DNA of 39,495 nucleotides, taken from the NCBI RefSeq assembly GCF_014634805.1, contig NZ_BMBS01000018.1, positions 1 to 39,495 of the forward strand, written 5' to 3'. Each line of letters starts with the position of its first letter. The stretch's first letter is position 1. A program made the position numbers and the translations under genes. Positions 7,485 through 15,916 of the stretch are shown here, piece by piece. The notes under the pieces are model-generated. The model ran no database searches. It was not told the DNA's origin and saw only the letters and a list, made by a program, of their open reading frames with translations. The DNA comes from Leuconostoc falkenbergense (GTDB lineage: Bacteria > Bacillota > Bacilli > Lactobacillales > Lactobacillaceae).

Positions 7485-8501
7485 TTAGTCGAAATAATCA
7501 ATGCCCATTGCATGGCGTACATCTTTCATTGTTGACTCTGCTACTTCATTAGCATGATCAGAGCCAGCCTTTAACATAGCCATCACAGCTGGAATATCTT
7601 GGGCAAATGTTTCACGTCGTTGACGAATAGGTGCCATTTCAGCTTCCATCACTTCAATCAAGTGCTTTTTGATTTTCATGTCGCCAAGGCCACCAGCAGT
7701 GTATTGCTCTTTTAATGCCTGCACACGTTGCTTATCAGGATCAAAAATATCCAAATAAGTAAAGACGACATTGCCTTCAACATGACCGGGATCATCAATG
7801 TTTATGTGCAATGGGTCAGTGTACATCGACTTGACTTTTTTAGCTAATGTGTCTGCATCATCACTAATATAAATACCGTTGTTCAGTGATTTTGACATTT
7901 TAGCATTACCATCAATGCCCGGTAGACGTCCTTGCCCCTTCGGTGGAAAGACACCGACAGGCTCAACCAATACTTCTGATTGATAAGCATTTTTGAATGA
8001 ACGAACTAGCTCGCGTGTCTGTTCAATCATGGGTTCTTGATCATCACCAACCGGCACTTTTGTGGCCCTGAAAATTGCAATATCGGCCGCTTGAGACACA
8101 GGATAAGTCAAAAATCCCGCTGGAATACCCTCTCCAAAACCTTTTTGTTGAATTTCTGATTTAACAGTCGGATTGCGTTGCAGACGTGCCACACTGACCA
8201 AATTCATAAAATATTCAGTTAATTCTGGCAACCCAGTAATTTGAGATTGTACAAAAATCGTTGATTTAGTAGGATCAATACCAACTGCCAAATAATCCAA
8301 TGCAACTTCTGTTAGCGAACGGCGAATTTTTTCAGGATTACGAGCGTTGTCTGTAAAAGCTTGCGTGTCAGCAATCATAATAAATGGATCAAATTCACCA
8401 GAATCTTGCATTGCCACACGATTTTTCAATGAGCCAATATAATGCCCAATATGCAATTTACCAGTTGGTCGATCACCCGTTAAATAAATTTCTTTTGCCA
8501 T
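7485..8501 (-). CDS. trpS: Tryptophanyl-tRNA synthetase
   Basis: 338 residues, a normal length for bacterial TrpRS. It charges tRNA-Trp with tryptophan in the cytoplasm. Class I signatures are present: T-G-K-L-H-I-G-H (about residues 13-20) and K-M-S-K-S (about residue 200), plus the family motif G-D-D-Q near residue 150. The start has SD CGAGG with 7-nt spacing. A -10 TATAAT (plus 8535-8540) leaves a leader of only about 30 nt, so there is no room for a T-box antiterminator, the usual control of trpS in many Firmicutes. It is divergent from hflX. Confidence 0.96.
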   Translation of the reverse strand: MAKEIYLTGDRPTGKLHIGHYIGSLKNRVAMQDSGEFDPFIMIADTQAFTDNARNPEKIRRSLTEVALDYLAVGIDPTKSTIFVQSQITGLPELTEYFMNLVSVARLQRNPTVKSEIQQKGFGEGIPAGFLTYPVSQAADIAIFRATKVPVGDDQEPMIEQTRELVRSFKNAYQSEVLVEPVGVFPPKGQGRLPGIDGNAKMSKSLNNGIYISDDADTLAKKVKSMYTDPLHINIDDPGHVEGNVVFTYLDIFDPDKQRVQALKEQYTAGGLGDMKIKKHLIEVMEAEMAPIRQRRETFAQDIPAVMAMLKAGSDHANEVAESTMKDVRHAMGIDYFD

Positions 8502-8581
8502 GTTTAACCTCGATTTAATTGATTAGCTTATTTCATTATACTTGAAAAAACACACCACGTGATAAGAAATATCGTCTAAGT

Positions 8582-8610
8582 TTGACATTAGGTTTAAAAA
8601 CTTATACACT
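8582..8610 (+). promoter_or_regulatory. hflX promoter
   Basis: TTGACA (8582-8587), a 17-nt spacer and TACACT (8605-8610) predict a start near 8617 and an untranslated leader of about 158 nt before hflX. Confidence 0.6.
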
Positions 8611-8616
8611 ATCACT

Positions 8617-8774
8617 ATTAAGAAAAAGAGGTACGGGAACTTGTTGAACGAATTTTAAGATGTAGTGACAAAAAACAGGCAACTGTTTTGGTGCGCTTTT
8701 CTTGAGATTGGTCTGCAATTTTCGTCAACACGTTAAATGCCCCAGTCTCGTAGTTTGATTGGAGGCATTTTTTG
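8617..8774 (+). promoter_or_regulatory. Attenuator-like leader of hflX
   Basis: Three structures can be drawn. A hairpin at 8672-8689 has 7 bp and a GCAA tetraloop. GAGATTGG (8704-8711) pairs fully with CCAGTCTC (8742-8749), one G-U included, as an antiterminator-like stem. AAATGCC (8735-8741, plus CC) pairs with GGCATTT (8764-8770), followed by TTT, as a terminator-like stem. The last two share CC at 8742-8743, so they exclude each other, and the second also buries the hflX SD (GGAGG, 8761-8765). A tiny ORF TTG-TTG-AAC-GAA-TTT-TAA at 8641-8658 is preceded by AAAGAGG and could be a leader peptide. No ligand or trigger can be read from the sequence. Confidence 0.6.
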
Positions 8775-10055
8775 ATGCGAGAAACACCCCGAAAAGTATT
8801 TTTAGTTGGCTTGACAACGAGTCAGGCAAATTTAACTTATGAATTAGAAGAATTAGGCAACCTAGCAAAAGCAAATAACTTAGACCCAGTTGAGACGTTC
8901 ACCCAAAAACTGGAACGCCCTAACCCAGCAACTTATTTTGGTAAAGGCAAAGTTGAGGAAATTAGCGCGGCAGTAGCAACTTACGAGGTCGACATGATTG
9001 TGGCTAACGACGAGTTGACACCTTCGCAAATCCGTAATTTGGAAAAAGCAACCAACGCGACTGTGGTGGACCGCACTGGTTTGATTTTAGATATTTTTGC
9101 ACAACGTGCGCAAACTAAAGTGGCCCAATTACAGGTTCAATTGGCGCGTTTGCAATATCAGTTAACAAGATTACGTACAAGTATGTCAATCACGCTGGAT
9201 CAGCAAACTGGTGCTGGTGGTGGTGGCTTTACGTCACGAGGCGCTGGAGAAACCAAACTCGAACAATCTCGTCGCCGTATTACAGCTCAAATGGTTCATA
9301 TTCGTCAAGAATTAGCAGACCTTGAGAAAGGTGAGACAACACGTTCAGCACAACGCCAAAATAACGATTTACCAAGTGTAGCCTTGGTCGGCTACACTAA
9401 CGCAGGTAAATCGACACTAATGAACCGGCTGTTGGCGCGTTTTGGTGTTGGTGCTAATAACGATGATAGCAAACAAGTTTTTGAAAAAGATATGCTTTTT
9501 GCCACTTTGAACACAACCGTGCGCCAACTGACATTACCAGATAAAAAACAATTTTTGCTCAGTGATACCGTTGGTTTTGTCTCTAAAATACCTCACAACT
9601 TAGTCGCTGCTTTTAAATCGACTTTGCAAGAAGCGGCCAGCGCAGATTTACTGCTACACGTTGTTGATGTCTCTGATCCTCACTATCAAGACATGATGAC
9701 CACGACCAGCCAAACATTACAAGAAATTGGTGTTAGCGGTCGACAAACCATCACAGTTTATAATAAAGCTGATCGTACCGAGCTCGTTTTTCCAGAAGTA
9801 ACTGGTGAAAATGCAATTACCATTTCTGCTTTAGATATTGCTTCCCAAGATGCCTTAATTGATCTCATCAAACAACATGTGTTCAAAGATGTTGCAGTCG
9901 TCAACTTGCACATTCCTTTTGACAAAGGTAACGTTCAGGCTCAGCTCGCCGCAAAACACACATTTTTACAGGAAGATTATGATGATACTGGCACTCTGAT
10001 AACAGTTGAGCTGTCAACTAATGAACGCGAGACTTTCAGAGATTATATCGTTTAA
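8775..10055 (+). CDS. hflX: GTPase HflX (ribosome-associated)
   Basis: 426 residues from the ATG at 8775. A TTG at 8772 is also in frame but less well spaced from SD GGAGG. Domains: N-terminal HflX domain with the glycine-rich G-A-G-G-G-G-F-T-S-R-G-A-G-E-T-K-L-E motif (about residues 145-165), then a TrmE/Era-type G domain with G-Y-T-N-A-G-K-S-T (G1, about 205-213), D-T-V-G-F (G3), and N-K-A-D (G4). The known role is splitting stalled or 100S ribosomes; some homologues confer resistance to ribosome-targeting antibiotics. The gene has its own promoter, a structured leader and a terminator. Confidence 0.95.
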   Translation: MRETPRKVFLVGLTTSQANLTYELEELGNLAKANNLDPVETFTQKLERPNPATYFGKGKVEEISAAVATYEVDMIVANDELTPSQIRNLEKATNATVVDRTGLILDIFAQRAQTKVAQLQVQLARLQYQLTRLRTSMSITLDQQTGAGGGGFTSRGAGETKLEQSRRRITAQMVHIRQELADLEKGETTRSAQRQNNDLPSVALVGYTNAGKSTLMNRLLARFGVGANNDDSKQVFEKDMLFATLNTTVRQLTLPDKKQFLLSDTVGFVSKIPHNLVAAFKSTLQEAASADLLLHVVDVSDPHYQDMMTTTSQTLQEIGVSGRQTITVYNKADRTELVFPEVTGENAITISALDIASQDALIDLIKQHVFKDVAVVNLHIPFDKGNVQAQLAAKHTFLQEDYDDTGTLITVELSTNERETFRDYIV

Positions 10056-10056
10056 A

Positions 10057-10094
10057 AAAAGGGCAGCAAACCAATTATGGTTTGCTGCCCTTTT
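10057..10094. terminator. Bidirectional terminator, hflX / tRNA-Pro
   Basis: A 12-bp perfect GC-rich stem (GGGCAGCAAACC and its complement) with loop AATTAT is flanked by A4 and T4. It serves hflX on the plus strand and tRNA-Pro on the minus strand. Confidence 0.92.
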
Positions 10095-10110
10095 AATATT
10101 TCTCGTTCAT

Positions 10111-10183
10111 CGGGATGACGAGATTTGAACTCACGACCCCCACGTCCCGAACATGGTGCTCTACCAAGCTGAGCTACATCCCG
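10111..10183 (-). tRNA. tRNA-Pro (anticodon CGG)
   Basis: 73 nt. Acceptor CGGGATG/CATCCCG, D-arm with G18G19, anticodon stem CCATG/CGTGG with loop TTCGGGA giving anticodon CGG (codon CCG), and a normal TTCAAAT T-loop. CCA is not encoded. It lies 46 nt downstream of the MBL gene on the same strand, with its own promoter-like signal. Confidence 0.93.
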
Positions 10184-10197
10184 TTGATACGAGAATA

Positions 10198-10226
10198 ATT
10201 TTAACGCAATCAATGCGCCAATTCAA
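10198..10226 (-). promoter_or_regulatory. tRNA-Pro promoter
   Basis: TTGAAT (plus 10221-10226), a 17-nt spacer and TAAAAT (plus 10198-10203), about 8 nt before the expected start and 15 nt before tRNA-Pro. Confidence 0.6.
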
Positions 10227-10229
10227 ATT

Positions 10230-11423
10230 TTAATACGCTAATGTTTCACCTTTTGTTGGTAGATAGACATTCAAACCTACTTTGCGTAATGCTTCTGCTT
10301 CTTTTTCTGGCTTGAACGAATGCCAAGTAACAGTCTTTTGAGCATTGACATGTTGTGCTAATGCCACCAAATCTTCTGGCTTGGCGTGACCACTTGCACC
10401 CAAGCGTTGGAGCTCGACATGATTGGCATCTAAGTATGCCTGTAATTCGGCAAATCGAGGATCATACTCTCCTAAAGGTTCGCCATTCATGTGTAGATAT
10501 ACAAATTGACCATCAAATTGATCTAAATCATGTAATTGATTAAAGTGATTTTGAATAACATAATGATGAGGTCGTGCCAAAGCGGCTTCCCAATCAATTT
10601 CTTTAACATCCGCAACACCCATTGCCCGCATAATTGTAGCAAATTGCTTATCCCAAAGGATTTCACGACCATGCAGCCGTGCTGTATTTTGCAGAGCCTC
10701 TAAGCGATCAATGTTACGTTCATAAGGATTAATGACAACCAATTGATGATGTTCATCTAAAATTTGTCCAAAATCTTGTTGCAATGACATCTCAGTATGG
10801 CGCACATGTTCCTTTTCGTCATCGGCATCAAAGCTAAATTCTGTACCTTCTAACAAAAATAAATCAATGTGTGCTTCACGTAAGATGTCTGCCCAATGAT
10901 TGACACGTTCGGGGTGCGGACCATCAAGTCGCACATCCCCACTATGAACAAACGTGTGTACACCGTCACGGACACGAATTGCAGCAGCACCACGTGCATC
11001 ATGGTCAGTCTCAAAAAATGTAACTTCAAAATCACCAAACATCATTGGCGTCTCAAATGGGATTACTTTGATAGTCGCATTAGGTGCAGATTCGGTCCCT
11101 AATTCAGTCAAAACATGGTATAAATCAGCCGAAGCTTGACTCATGTACACATCGGTTAGCTTGGTTAGATACTTCAACGCGCCCATATGATCCAGATGTA
11201 AATGAGAAACAAAAATGGTTGTTGTCTTATCACTTTCAACGTCAGTGAATAAATCAGGTAGTGCTGGTAATGTCCCATCTGCTAATAAATCGCCAGTCGG
11301 TGTTTCAGCCGGTGCAAAATTAACACCGAAGTCCATCACTAATCGTGTATTCCCCTCTGTGAACGAGACCACATTACCACCAATTGTATTCAGTCCATTT
11401 AAAAATTGTACTTGCGTACTCAT
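10230..11423 (-). CDS. Metallo-beta-lactamase-fold hydrolase, beta-CASP/RNase J-like
   Basis: 397 residues. Metal motifs: S-H-L-H-L-D-H-M-G (about residues 72-80), T-D-H-D (about 142), H-S-G-D-V-R (about 160-165), and a C-terminal H-S-F-K-P-E (about 377). A S-G-H-A element (about 350) matches beta-CASP motif C and L-L-E-G-T-E motif A, so the nearest known relatives are RNase J-type nucleases or phosphodiesterases. The substrate is unknown. The ATG overlaps the ugpB stop (TAATG), so it is translationally coupled as the last gene of the ugp operon. This context hints at a phosphodiester substrate, but that is inference only. Confidence 0.82.
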   Translation of the reverse strand: MSTQVQFLNGLNTIGGNVVSFTEGNTRLVMDFGVNFAPAETPTGDLLADGTLPALPDLFTDVESDKTTTIFVSHLHLDHMGALKYLTKLTDVYMSQASADLYHVLTELGTESAPNATIKVIPFETPMMFGDFEVTFFETDHDARGAAAIRVRDGVHTFVHSGDVRLDGPHPERVNHWADILREAHIDLFLLEGTEFSFDADDEKEHVRHTEMSLQQDFGQILDEHHQLVVINPYERNIDRLEALQNTARLHGREILWDKQFATIMRAMGVADVKEIDWEAALARPHHYVIQNHFNQLHDLDQFDGQFVYLHMNGEPLGEYDPRFAELQAYLDANHVELQRLGASGHAKPEDLVALAQHVNAQKTVTWHSFKPEKEAEALRKVGLNVYLPTKGETLAY

Positions 11424-12712
11424 TATTTATTCTCTTTCAAAGTCTTCTTTGTTTGATCAGATAAAGTTTTCAAAGCGTCTGCAGCAGGTGTTTTCTTCGT
11501 CAACATTGAATCAACAGCATTCAGCAAGTTCGTACGATAGTCTTGGTAACCCAAGAATGCAGTATCTGAGAAGGCTCCTGGTAATGAGTCTGACGCTGCT
11601 TTAGCTAATGGGTTCTTCTTTAGGTATGCTTTATAAGCAGATGACTTAGTTGCTTTCTTAGTAATTGGCAAGTAACCTGTGGCTTCTGCCCACTTTTCAG
11701 TTTGCTTATCAGACATCAAATATTTCATGAATGCCCAAGCGCCTGCTTGTTGCTTCTTAGAGGCTGTTGCCGTAACTACTAAGCTATTACCAGCCAAAAC
11801 AGTTGCTGATTTGCCCTTATAAGATGGTAATGGTGCTGTACCCCAATCAAAGTCTTTAGCTGCAGCTGCTTGTGTTGCTGTAATTCCTGCAGATGATGAG
11901 AAAGTCAAAGCTGTCTTACCATTAACAAAGTTTGTTGTGCCGTAGATATCAGAACCAGCCGTTTTAGCAGTGCCATCAGCGACCATATCGGTAATTAACT
12001 TGGCAGCAGCCACTGCTTTCTTTGAGTCAACATTAACTTTGTCTTTGCTAGTTACCAATGATACACCAGCCGAACGGACCATTGAATTCCATTCCATATC
12101 AAATGACTTATCAAAGCCTACTGTTGCAATGCCATCTTTCTTCAAAACGTCAGACATCTTTGCAATATCATCCCAGGTTTTTGGTACTGATAAATTGTAT
12201 TTCTTCAGAAGCGTTTTGTTATAGAACATTTCTCGTACAGAGGCTGAGAAAGGTGTTGAATAGAATTCACCCTTATACTTAGATTGTTGCAAGAAACCAG
12301 AATAAATATTGTTTAGTTGCTTCTTTGACAATCCATTCTTACCATCAACCTGTGATTGAAGTGAAGTTACAATACCGTCTTTTACGTAATCAGGCACTTG
12401 TGTGTAAGTTGCTTGCGCCATAACCGGCAAAGTTTTTGACTTCGCACCAGCCATGATTTTTTGGTTCAAAGTCGTATAGTCACCTTGCGCAGTTGCCACA
12501 ATTTTATACTTACTTTGTGATTTGTTGAAGGCATCAATACGCTTTTGCAAAGCGTCTTTGTATGGGCCAGCCATGGCGTGCCAAAATGTGACTTTAACTG
12601 GTTTCGTTGCTGCACTCACTGTCTCTGTATGCACAGCCGACAAACCTGCAAAAGATGAACTTGCCATAATCGTGATAGCAGCCAAAGCTGCAACTTTCTT
12701 CCCAGTACTCAT
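11423..12712 (-). CDS. ugpB: ABC transporter substrate-binding protein, glycerol-3-phosphate type
   Basis: 429 residues of the family 1 extracellular solute-binding fold. The mature N-terminus V-K-V-T-F-W-H-A-M-A-G-P-Y (about residues 38-50) matches UgpB, whose role is binding sn-glycerol-3-phosphate or its diesters. The signal peptide ends in V-S-A-A-T-K, a signal peptidase I pattern. No lipobox cysteine is visible, which is unusual for a Gram-positive binding protein. It follows ugpE after a 113-nt gap containing a long hairpin, and is coupled to the MBL gene. Confidence 0.86.
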   Translation of the reverse strand: MSTGKKVAALAAITIMASSSFAGLSAVHTETVSAATKPVKVTFWHAMAGPYKDALQKRIDAFNKSQSKYKIVATAQGDYTTLNQKIMAGAKSKTLPVMAQATYTQVPDYVKDGIVTSLQSQVDGKNGLSKKQLNNIYSGFLQQSKYKGEFYSTPFSASVREMFYNKTLLKKYNLSVPKTWDDIAKMSDVLKKDGIATVGFDKSFDMEWNSMVRSAGVSLVTSKDKVNVDSKKAVAAAKLITDMVADGTAKTAGSDIYGTTNFVNGKTALTFSSSAGITATQAAAAKDFDWGTAPLPSYKGKSATVLAGNSLVVTATASKKQQAGAWAFMKYLMSDKQTEKWAEATGYLPITKKATKSSAYKAYLKKNPLAKAASDSLPGAFSDTAFLGYQDYRTNLLNAVDSMLTKKTPAADALKTLSDQTKKTLKENK

Positions 12713-12763
12713 GTGTACATGTTTCCTTTCGTGTTCCCAAAAAATTTTAGCTGCTTTTTATAA

Positions 12764-12804
12764 GCAGTAAAGAGATATCATGTCCCATCACATCTCTTTA
12801 CTGC
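12764..12804 (-). promoter_or_regulatory. Intercistronic 13-bp hairpin between ugpE and ugpB
   Basis: GCAGTAAAGAGAT and its perfect complement flank a 15-nt loop. No U-tract follows on the minus strand, so it is not a normal terminator. Its position 5' of ugpB suggests an mRNA-processing or stabilising element that would raise binding-protein level (inference). Confidence 0.65.
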
Positions 12805-12825
12805 CCACAAAATGTGGACTGTAAG

Positions 12826-13647
12826 TTAACCCTTAATGCCGCCACCGGAAATACCAGCAACAACATATTTATTCAAGAATAAGTACAAGATAACCATAGG
12901 TAGAATCACAAACGTCGACGCTGCCATCAATTCTGGATAATTGACACCTGAATCTGAACTGAACGCTTGTAACCCAACAGGTAGAGTACGCATCTTGTCT
13001 GTATTTGTGACAATTAATGGCCACATAAATGAGTTCCATGAGCCAATAATTTGTAACAAGCCAATTGCCGTAATGGACGACTTAGCATTTGGTACCAAAA
13101 TTTGCCAAAGAAACTTCCAATCAGAAGCACCATCAAGCTTGGCGGCGTAATAAAGCTGGTCCGGCACACTGGCAAAAGATTGACGCAAAGTAAATACTGC
13201 AAAGAAACTAGCTAACCATGGAATAATCAAAGCACCATAAGTATTCACTAGATGTATTTGTGATAGTGTCACGAAGTTAGGAATAATCAGCATTTCCCCT
13301 GGCACCATCATTGTTGCTAACAAAATAGTGAAGAGCGTTTTTTTGCCGAAAAAATTCATTTTAGCAAACGCAAATGCTGCCATGATAGCCGTGATAATCT
13401 GACCTATTGTGGTCACAAATGATACAACTGCCGAATTCAGAAGATACGTTGCAAAAGGTGCTGCCTTCCAAGCTGAAATCCAATTAGTGATTTGAAGCTT
13501 TTTTGGCAACCAAGTTGGTGGTGTTTGTAATGCTTCAAAACCAGTTTTAAATGATGTTGATACCATCCAAAAGAATGGCAATAACATTGTCAGTGCACCA
13601 ATCACTAACAGTAAGTAAACGATTGTTCTTGATATTGTCTTTTTCAT
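12826..13647 (-). CDS. ugpE: ABC transporter permease, glycerol-3-phosphate type (UgpE/MalG-like)
   Basis: 273 residues and six TM helices. The EAA-type loop reads Y-A-A-K-L-D-G-A-S-D-W-K-F-L-W-Q-I (about residues 165-181), where the ATPase docks. It ends with G-G-G-I-K-G, typical of UgpE/MalG permeases. It pairs with UgpA as the membrane channel. It lies 12 nt after ugpA. Confidence 0.88.
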   Translation of the reverse strand: MKKTISRTIVYLLLVIGALTMLLPFFWMVSTSFKTGFEALQTPPTWLPKKLQITNWISAWKAAPFATYLLNSAVVSFVTTIGQIITAIMAAFAFAKMNFFGKKTLFTILLATMMVPGEMLIIPNFVTLSQIHLVNTYGALIIPWLASFFAVFTLRQSFASVPDQLYYAAKLDGASDWKFLWQILVPNAKSSITAIGLLQIIGSWNSFMWPLIVTNTDKMRTLPVGLQAFSSDSGVNYPELMAASTFVILPMVILYLFLNKYVVAGISGGGIKG

Positions 13648-13659
13648 CGTCGACCCCTC

Positions 13660-14556
13660 TTAGTAATGAACATGTTTTTTGCTAAACCATGTCTGCAATA
13701 ATGTCACAATTAAAATCATAAAGAATAGTACAACACCTGCGGCTGCAGCGATACCGTATTTGTTTTGCTCATAAAACATACGATATAAGTAAAATACAAC
13801 TGTCATTGCAGCATTTCCAGGTCCTGCCTGTCCGCCAAACAATGAGAATATTTCATCAAAAACCTTAAATGATCCAATCACAGCATTGACGGCAATCAAA
13901 AACGTCATAGGACTAATCATTGGCACTGTAACATGCAAAAAACGATTCCAAGCGTTGGCACCATCTAAGGTCGCCGCGCTATATAGTCGTTTGTCAACAT
14001 TATTGAGAGCAACCAAGAAAAGCATAATATTGAAGCCCAAACTCTTCCAAATAGCCAAAATAATCAACGCTGGCAATGCCCATGTTGGATCATTCAACCA
14101 GTCAATTGGATGGATACCCACAAAGCTCAAAAAATAATTCAATAAGCCCGCATCTTTGTTATAAATCCACTTCCAAACCATTGATATAGCAACAATACTG
14201 GTCACAAATGGTAGAAAATAGATGGTACGGAAGAACCCAGCCAACACTTTAATCTGGTTTAAAAGCACAGCCACGGTCAAAGAAATGATAATTTCTAATG
14301 GGACAACACCAACAACGAAAATTAAAGTGTTCGCCACAGCAGAATGAAATAATGGGTCTTCCCATAAATATTTAAAGTTATCAAAACCAAGCGCCATTAC
14401 TTGGTTCGTGAAAAAGTTATATTGCGTATAAAAACTCATCGCCAAACTTGACACAATCGGGTATAAACTAAAAATCGCAACGATGATTAGCATTGGCAAG
14501 ACATAAAGCCACCCTTTTAATGTCTGTTTCCAAGTAGGCTTTTGATTGTTCATCAT
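13660..14556 (-). CDS. ugpA: ABC transporter permease, glycerol-3-phosphate type (UgpA/MalF-like)
   Basis: 298 residues and six TM helices. The EAA loop Y-S-A-A-T-L-D-G-A-N-A-W-N-R-F (about residues 190-204) is clear. The ATG at 14556 overlaps the ugpC stop codon by 4 nt (ATGA), which indicates translational coupling. SD AGGGGTGATC precedes it. It forms the channel with UgpE. Confidence 0.88.
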   Translation of the reverse strand: MMNNQKPTWKQTLKGWLYVLPMLIIVAIFSLYPIVSSLAMSFYTQYNFFTNQVMALGFDNFKYLWEDPLFHSAVANTLIFVVGVVPLEIIISLTVAVLLNQIKVLAGFFRTIYFLPFVTSIVAISMVWKWIYNKDAGLLNYFLSFVGIHPIDWLNDPTWALPALIILAIWKSLGFNIMLFLVALNNVDKRLYSAATLDGANAWNRFLHVTVPMISPMTFLIAVNAVIGSFKVFDEIFSLFGGQAGPGNAAMTVVFYLYRMFYEQNKYGIAAAAGVVLFFMILIVTLLQTWFSKKHVHY

Positions 14557-15593
14557 GCGTGATCACCCCTTAGTGGCAATCGCTGACCACTTTGATCGAA
14601 GGCGTAAACACCACTAAGTGCGGCAAAGAGTGTTGTTTCTTGTTCCAAAGGTGCTGCCGTTGTGACTTCTGTTGCAACTAGTTGTTGTGACCCAACTGAA
14701 ATCGCCGCTTGTCGATCACGTCCAAATGACAATACTTCATGGACAACCGCTTGCATTTTGATGGCAGGTTCTTTTACCTCATTTGTTAATGATTCGGCAC
14801 GAATACCAATTGTAGCAACATCGCCATCAAATAATCGTCTCACCTCTTCATCAAACTGGTCTGCTGGTACCATATTTAGCGCAGGTTCTCCGATAAAGCT
14901 AGCGACAAATTGATTGTTTGGGTTTTCATATAGTGATTGCGGTGCATCATATTGCTGAATTCGGCCATCATTTAATAGCATGATTTTATCAGCAACATGC
15001 ATTGCTTCACTCTGATCATGTGTGACAAATACCGTTGTGACGCCTGTTTCCTTTTGAATACGGCGAATTTCCTCACGCATTTCAACTCTGAGACGTGCGT
15101 CAAGATTAGATAAGGGTTCATCAAGCAACAAAATGTTAGGTGATTTTGCTAAAGCACGTGCAATGGCAACACGTTGTTGCTGGCCACCAGACAGATCACT
15201 TGGTTTTTTGTTAATTTGATCAGCGACACGGACAAGTTCGGCTAATTCTAGCGCACGCTGTTTACGCGTGGCTTTATCCACCTTAGCCATTTTCATCGGG
15301 AAAATGATGTTATCTAAAACAGTCATATGAGGATACAAGGCATAGTTTTGGAAAACCATCCCAACACCACGTTCCAACGCATCTTGCTTTGTCACATCTT
15401 TGTCCCCAAAGTATATATTGCCACTTGTCGCTGATAATAGACCTGAAATCAAATTCAGCGTGGTAGATTTACCACCACCTGAAGGTCCTAAGAGTGCAAC
15501 GAGTTGTCCGTCTGTGATATCGAAATCCATGTCATGTAAGACTTCAACGCCATTTGGATAGGTCAAAGTCACGTGATTAAATTTAACTTCCAC
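14553..15593 (-). CDS. ugpC: ABC transporter ATP-binding protein (UgpC/MsmX type)
   Basis: 346 residues. Walker A G-P-S-G-G-G-K-S-T (about residues 36-44), signature L-S-G-G-Q-Q-Q-R (about 133-140), Walker B I-L-L-L-D-E-P (about 153-159), and H-loop T-H-D. A C-terminal MalK/UgpC-type regulatory domain (after about 235) is present. The start is GTG at 15593 with AGAGAG upstream. It is the first gene of ugpCAEB-MBL. MsmX-like ATPases often serve several sugar importers, so it may be shared. Confidence 0.9.
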   Translation of the reverse strand: MEVKFNHVTLTYPNGVEVLHDMDFDITDGQLVALLGPSGGGKSTTLNLISGLLSATSGNIYFGDKDVTKQDALERGVGMVFQNYALYPHMTVLDNIIFPMKMAKVDKATRKQRALELAELVRVADQINKKPSDLSGGQQQRVAIARALAKSPNILLLDEPLSNLDARLRVEMREEIRRIQKETGVTTVFVTHDQSEAMHVADKIMLLNDGRIQQYDAPQSLYENPNNQFVASFIGEPALNMVPADQFDEEVRRLFDGDVATIGIRAESLTNEVKEPAIKMQAVVHEVLSFGRDRQAAISVGSQQLVATEVTTAAPLEQETTLFAALSGVYAFDQSGQRLPLRGDHA

Positions 15594-15625
15594 TGTGTTT
15601 CTCTCTTCTTTTTTTGTTATAAATT

Positions 15626-15655
15626 AGTATAGATGAAATAATCTGCCCTGTGCAA
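15626..15655 (-). promoter_or_regulatory. ugp operon promoter
   Basis: TTGCAC (plus 15650-15655), an 18-nt spacer and TATACT (plus 15626-15631) give a short leader of about 26 nt before ugpC. No Pho-type repeat array or cre is recognisable here. Confidence 0.55.
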
Positions 15656-15792
15656 ATAAAATGTGGATAAGGACAACTTTTGTCTATAATTCAAATATAG
15701 CAAAGTTCTGTCACGATTACGTAAATATCGGATAAAGATCTTATCATCATTATAATATTAACTAATTACTCATTTAAAGCTTTCATAAATTA

Positions 15793-15865
15793 TGCCGACC
15801 GCCGGGCTCAAACCGGCGACCCCCTCATTACTAGTGAGGTGCTCTATCAACTGAGCTAGGTCGGC
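15793..15865 (-). tRNA. tRNA-Thr (anticodon AGU), atypical
   Basis: Acceptor GCCGACC/GGTCGGC plus A73, anticodon stem CCTCA/TGAGG with loop CTAGTAA, giving anticodon AGT. The D-loop is AGTTGATA (A19 instead of G19) and the T-loop TTTGAGC (T56 instead of C56), so the elbow pair is A19-U56. CCA is not encoded. It lies downstream of tRNA-Leu and probably shares its transcript. Confidence 0.9.
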
Positions 15866-15916
15866 AGATCAAAGTACTCAAGTATTATATCAAATAATAC
15901 CAGATACCTCAATATA

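Noticed and set aside
7485-8774. T-box leader upstream of trpS
   Set aside because: A TATAAT -10 at plus 8535-8540 leaves about 30 nt of leader, and no T-box core sequence is visible.
15594-15780. Pho box upstream of the ugp operon
   Set aside because: TTGAAT and GACAAA occur, but there is no regular 11-bp repeat array as at phnD.
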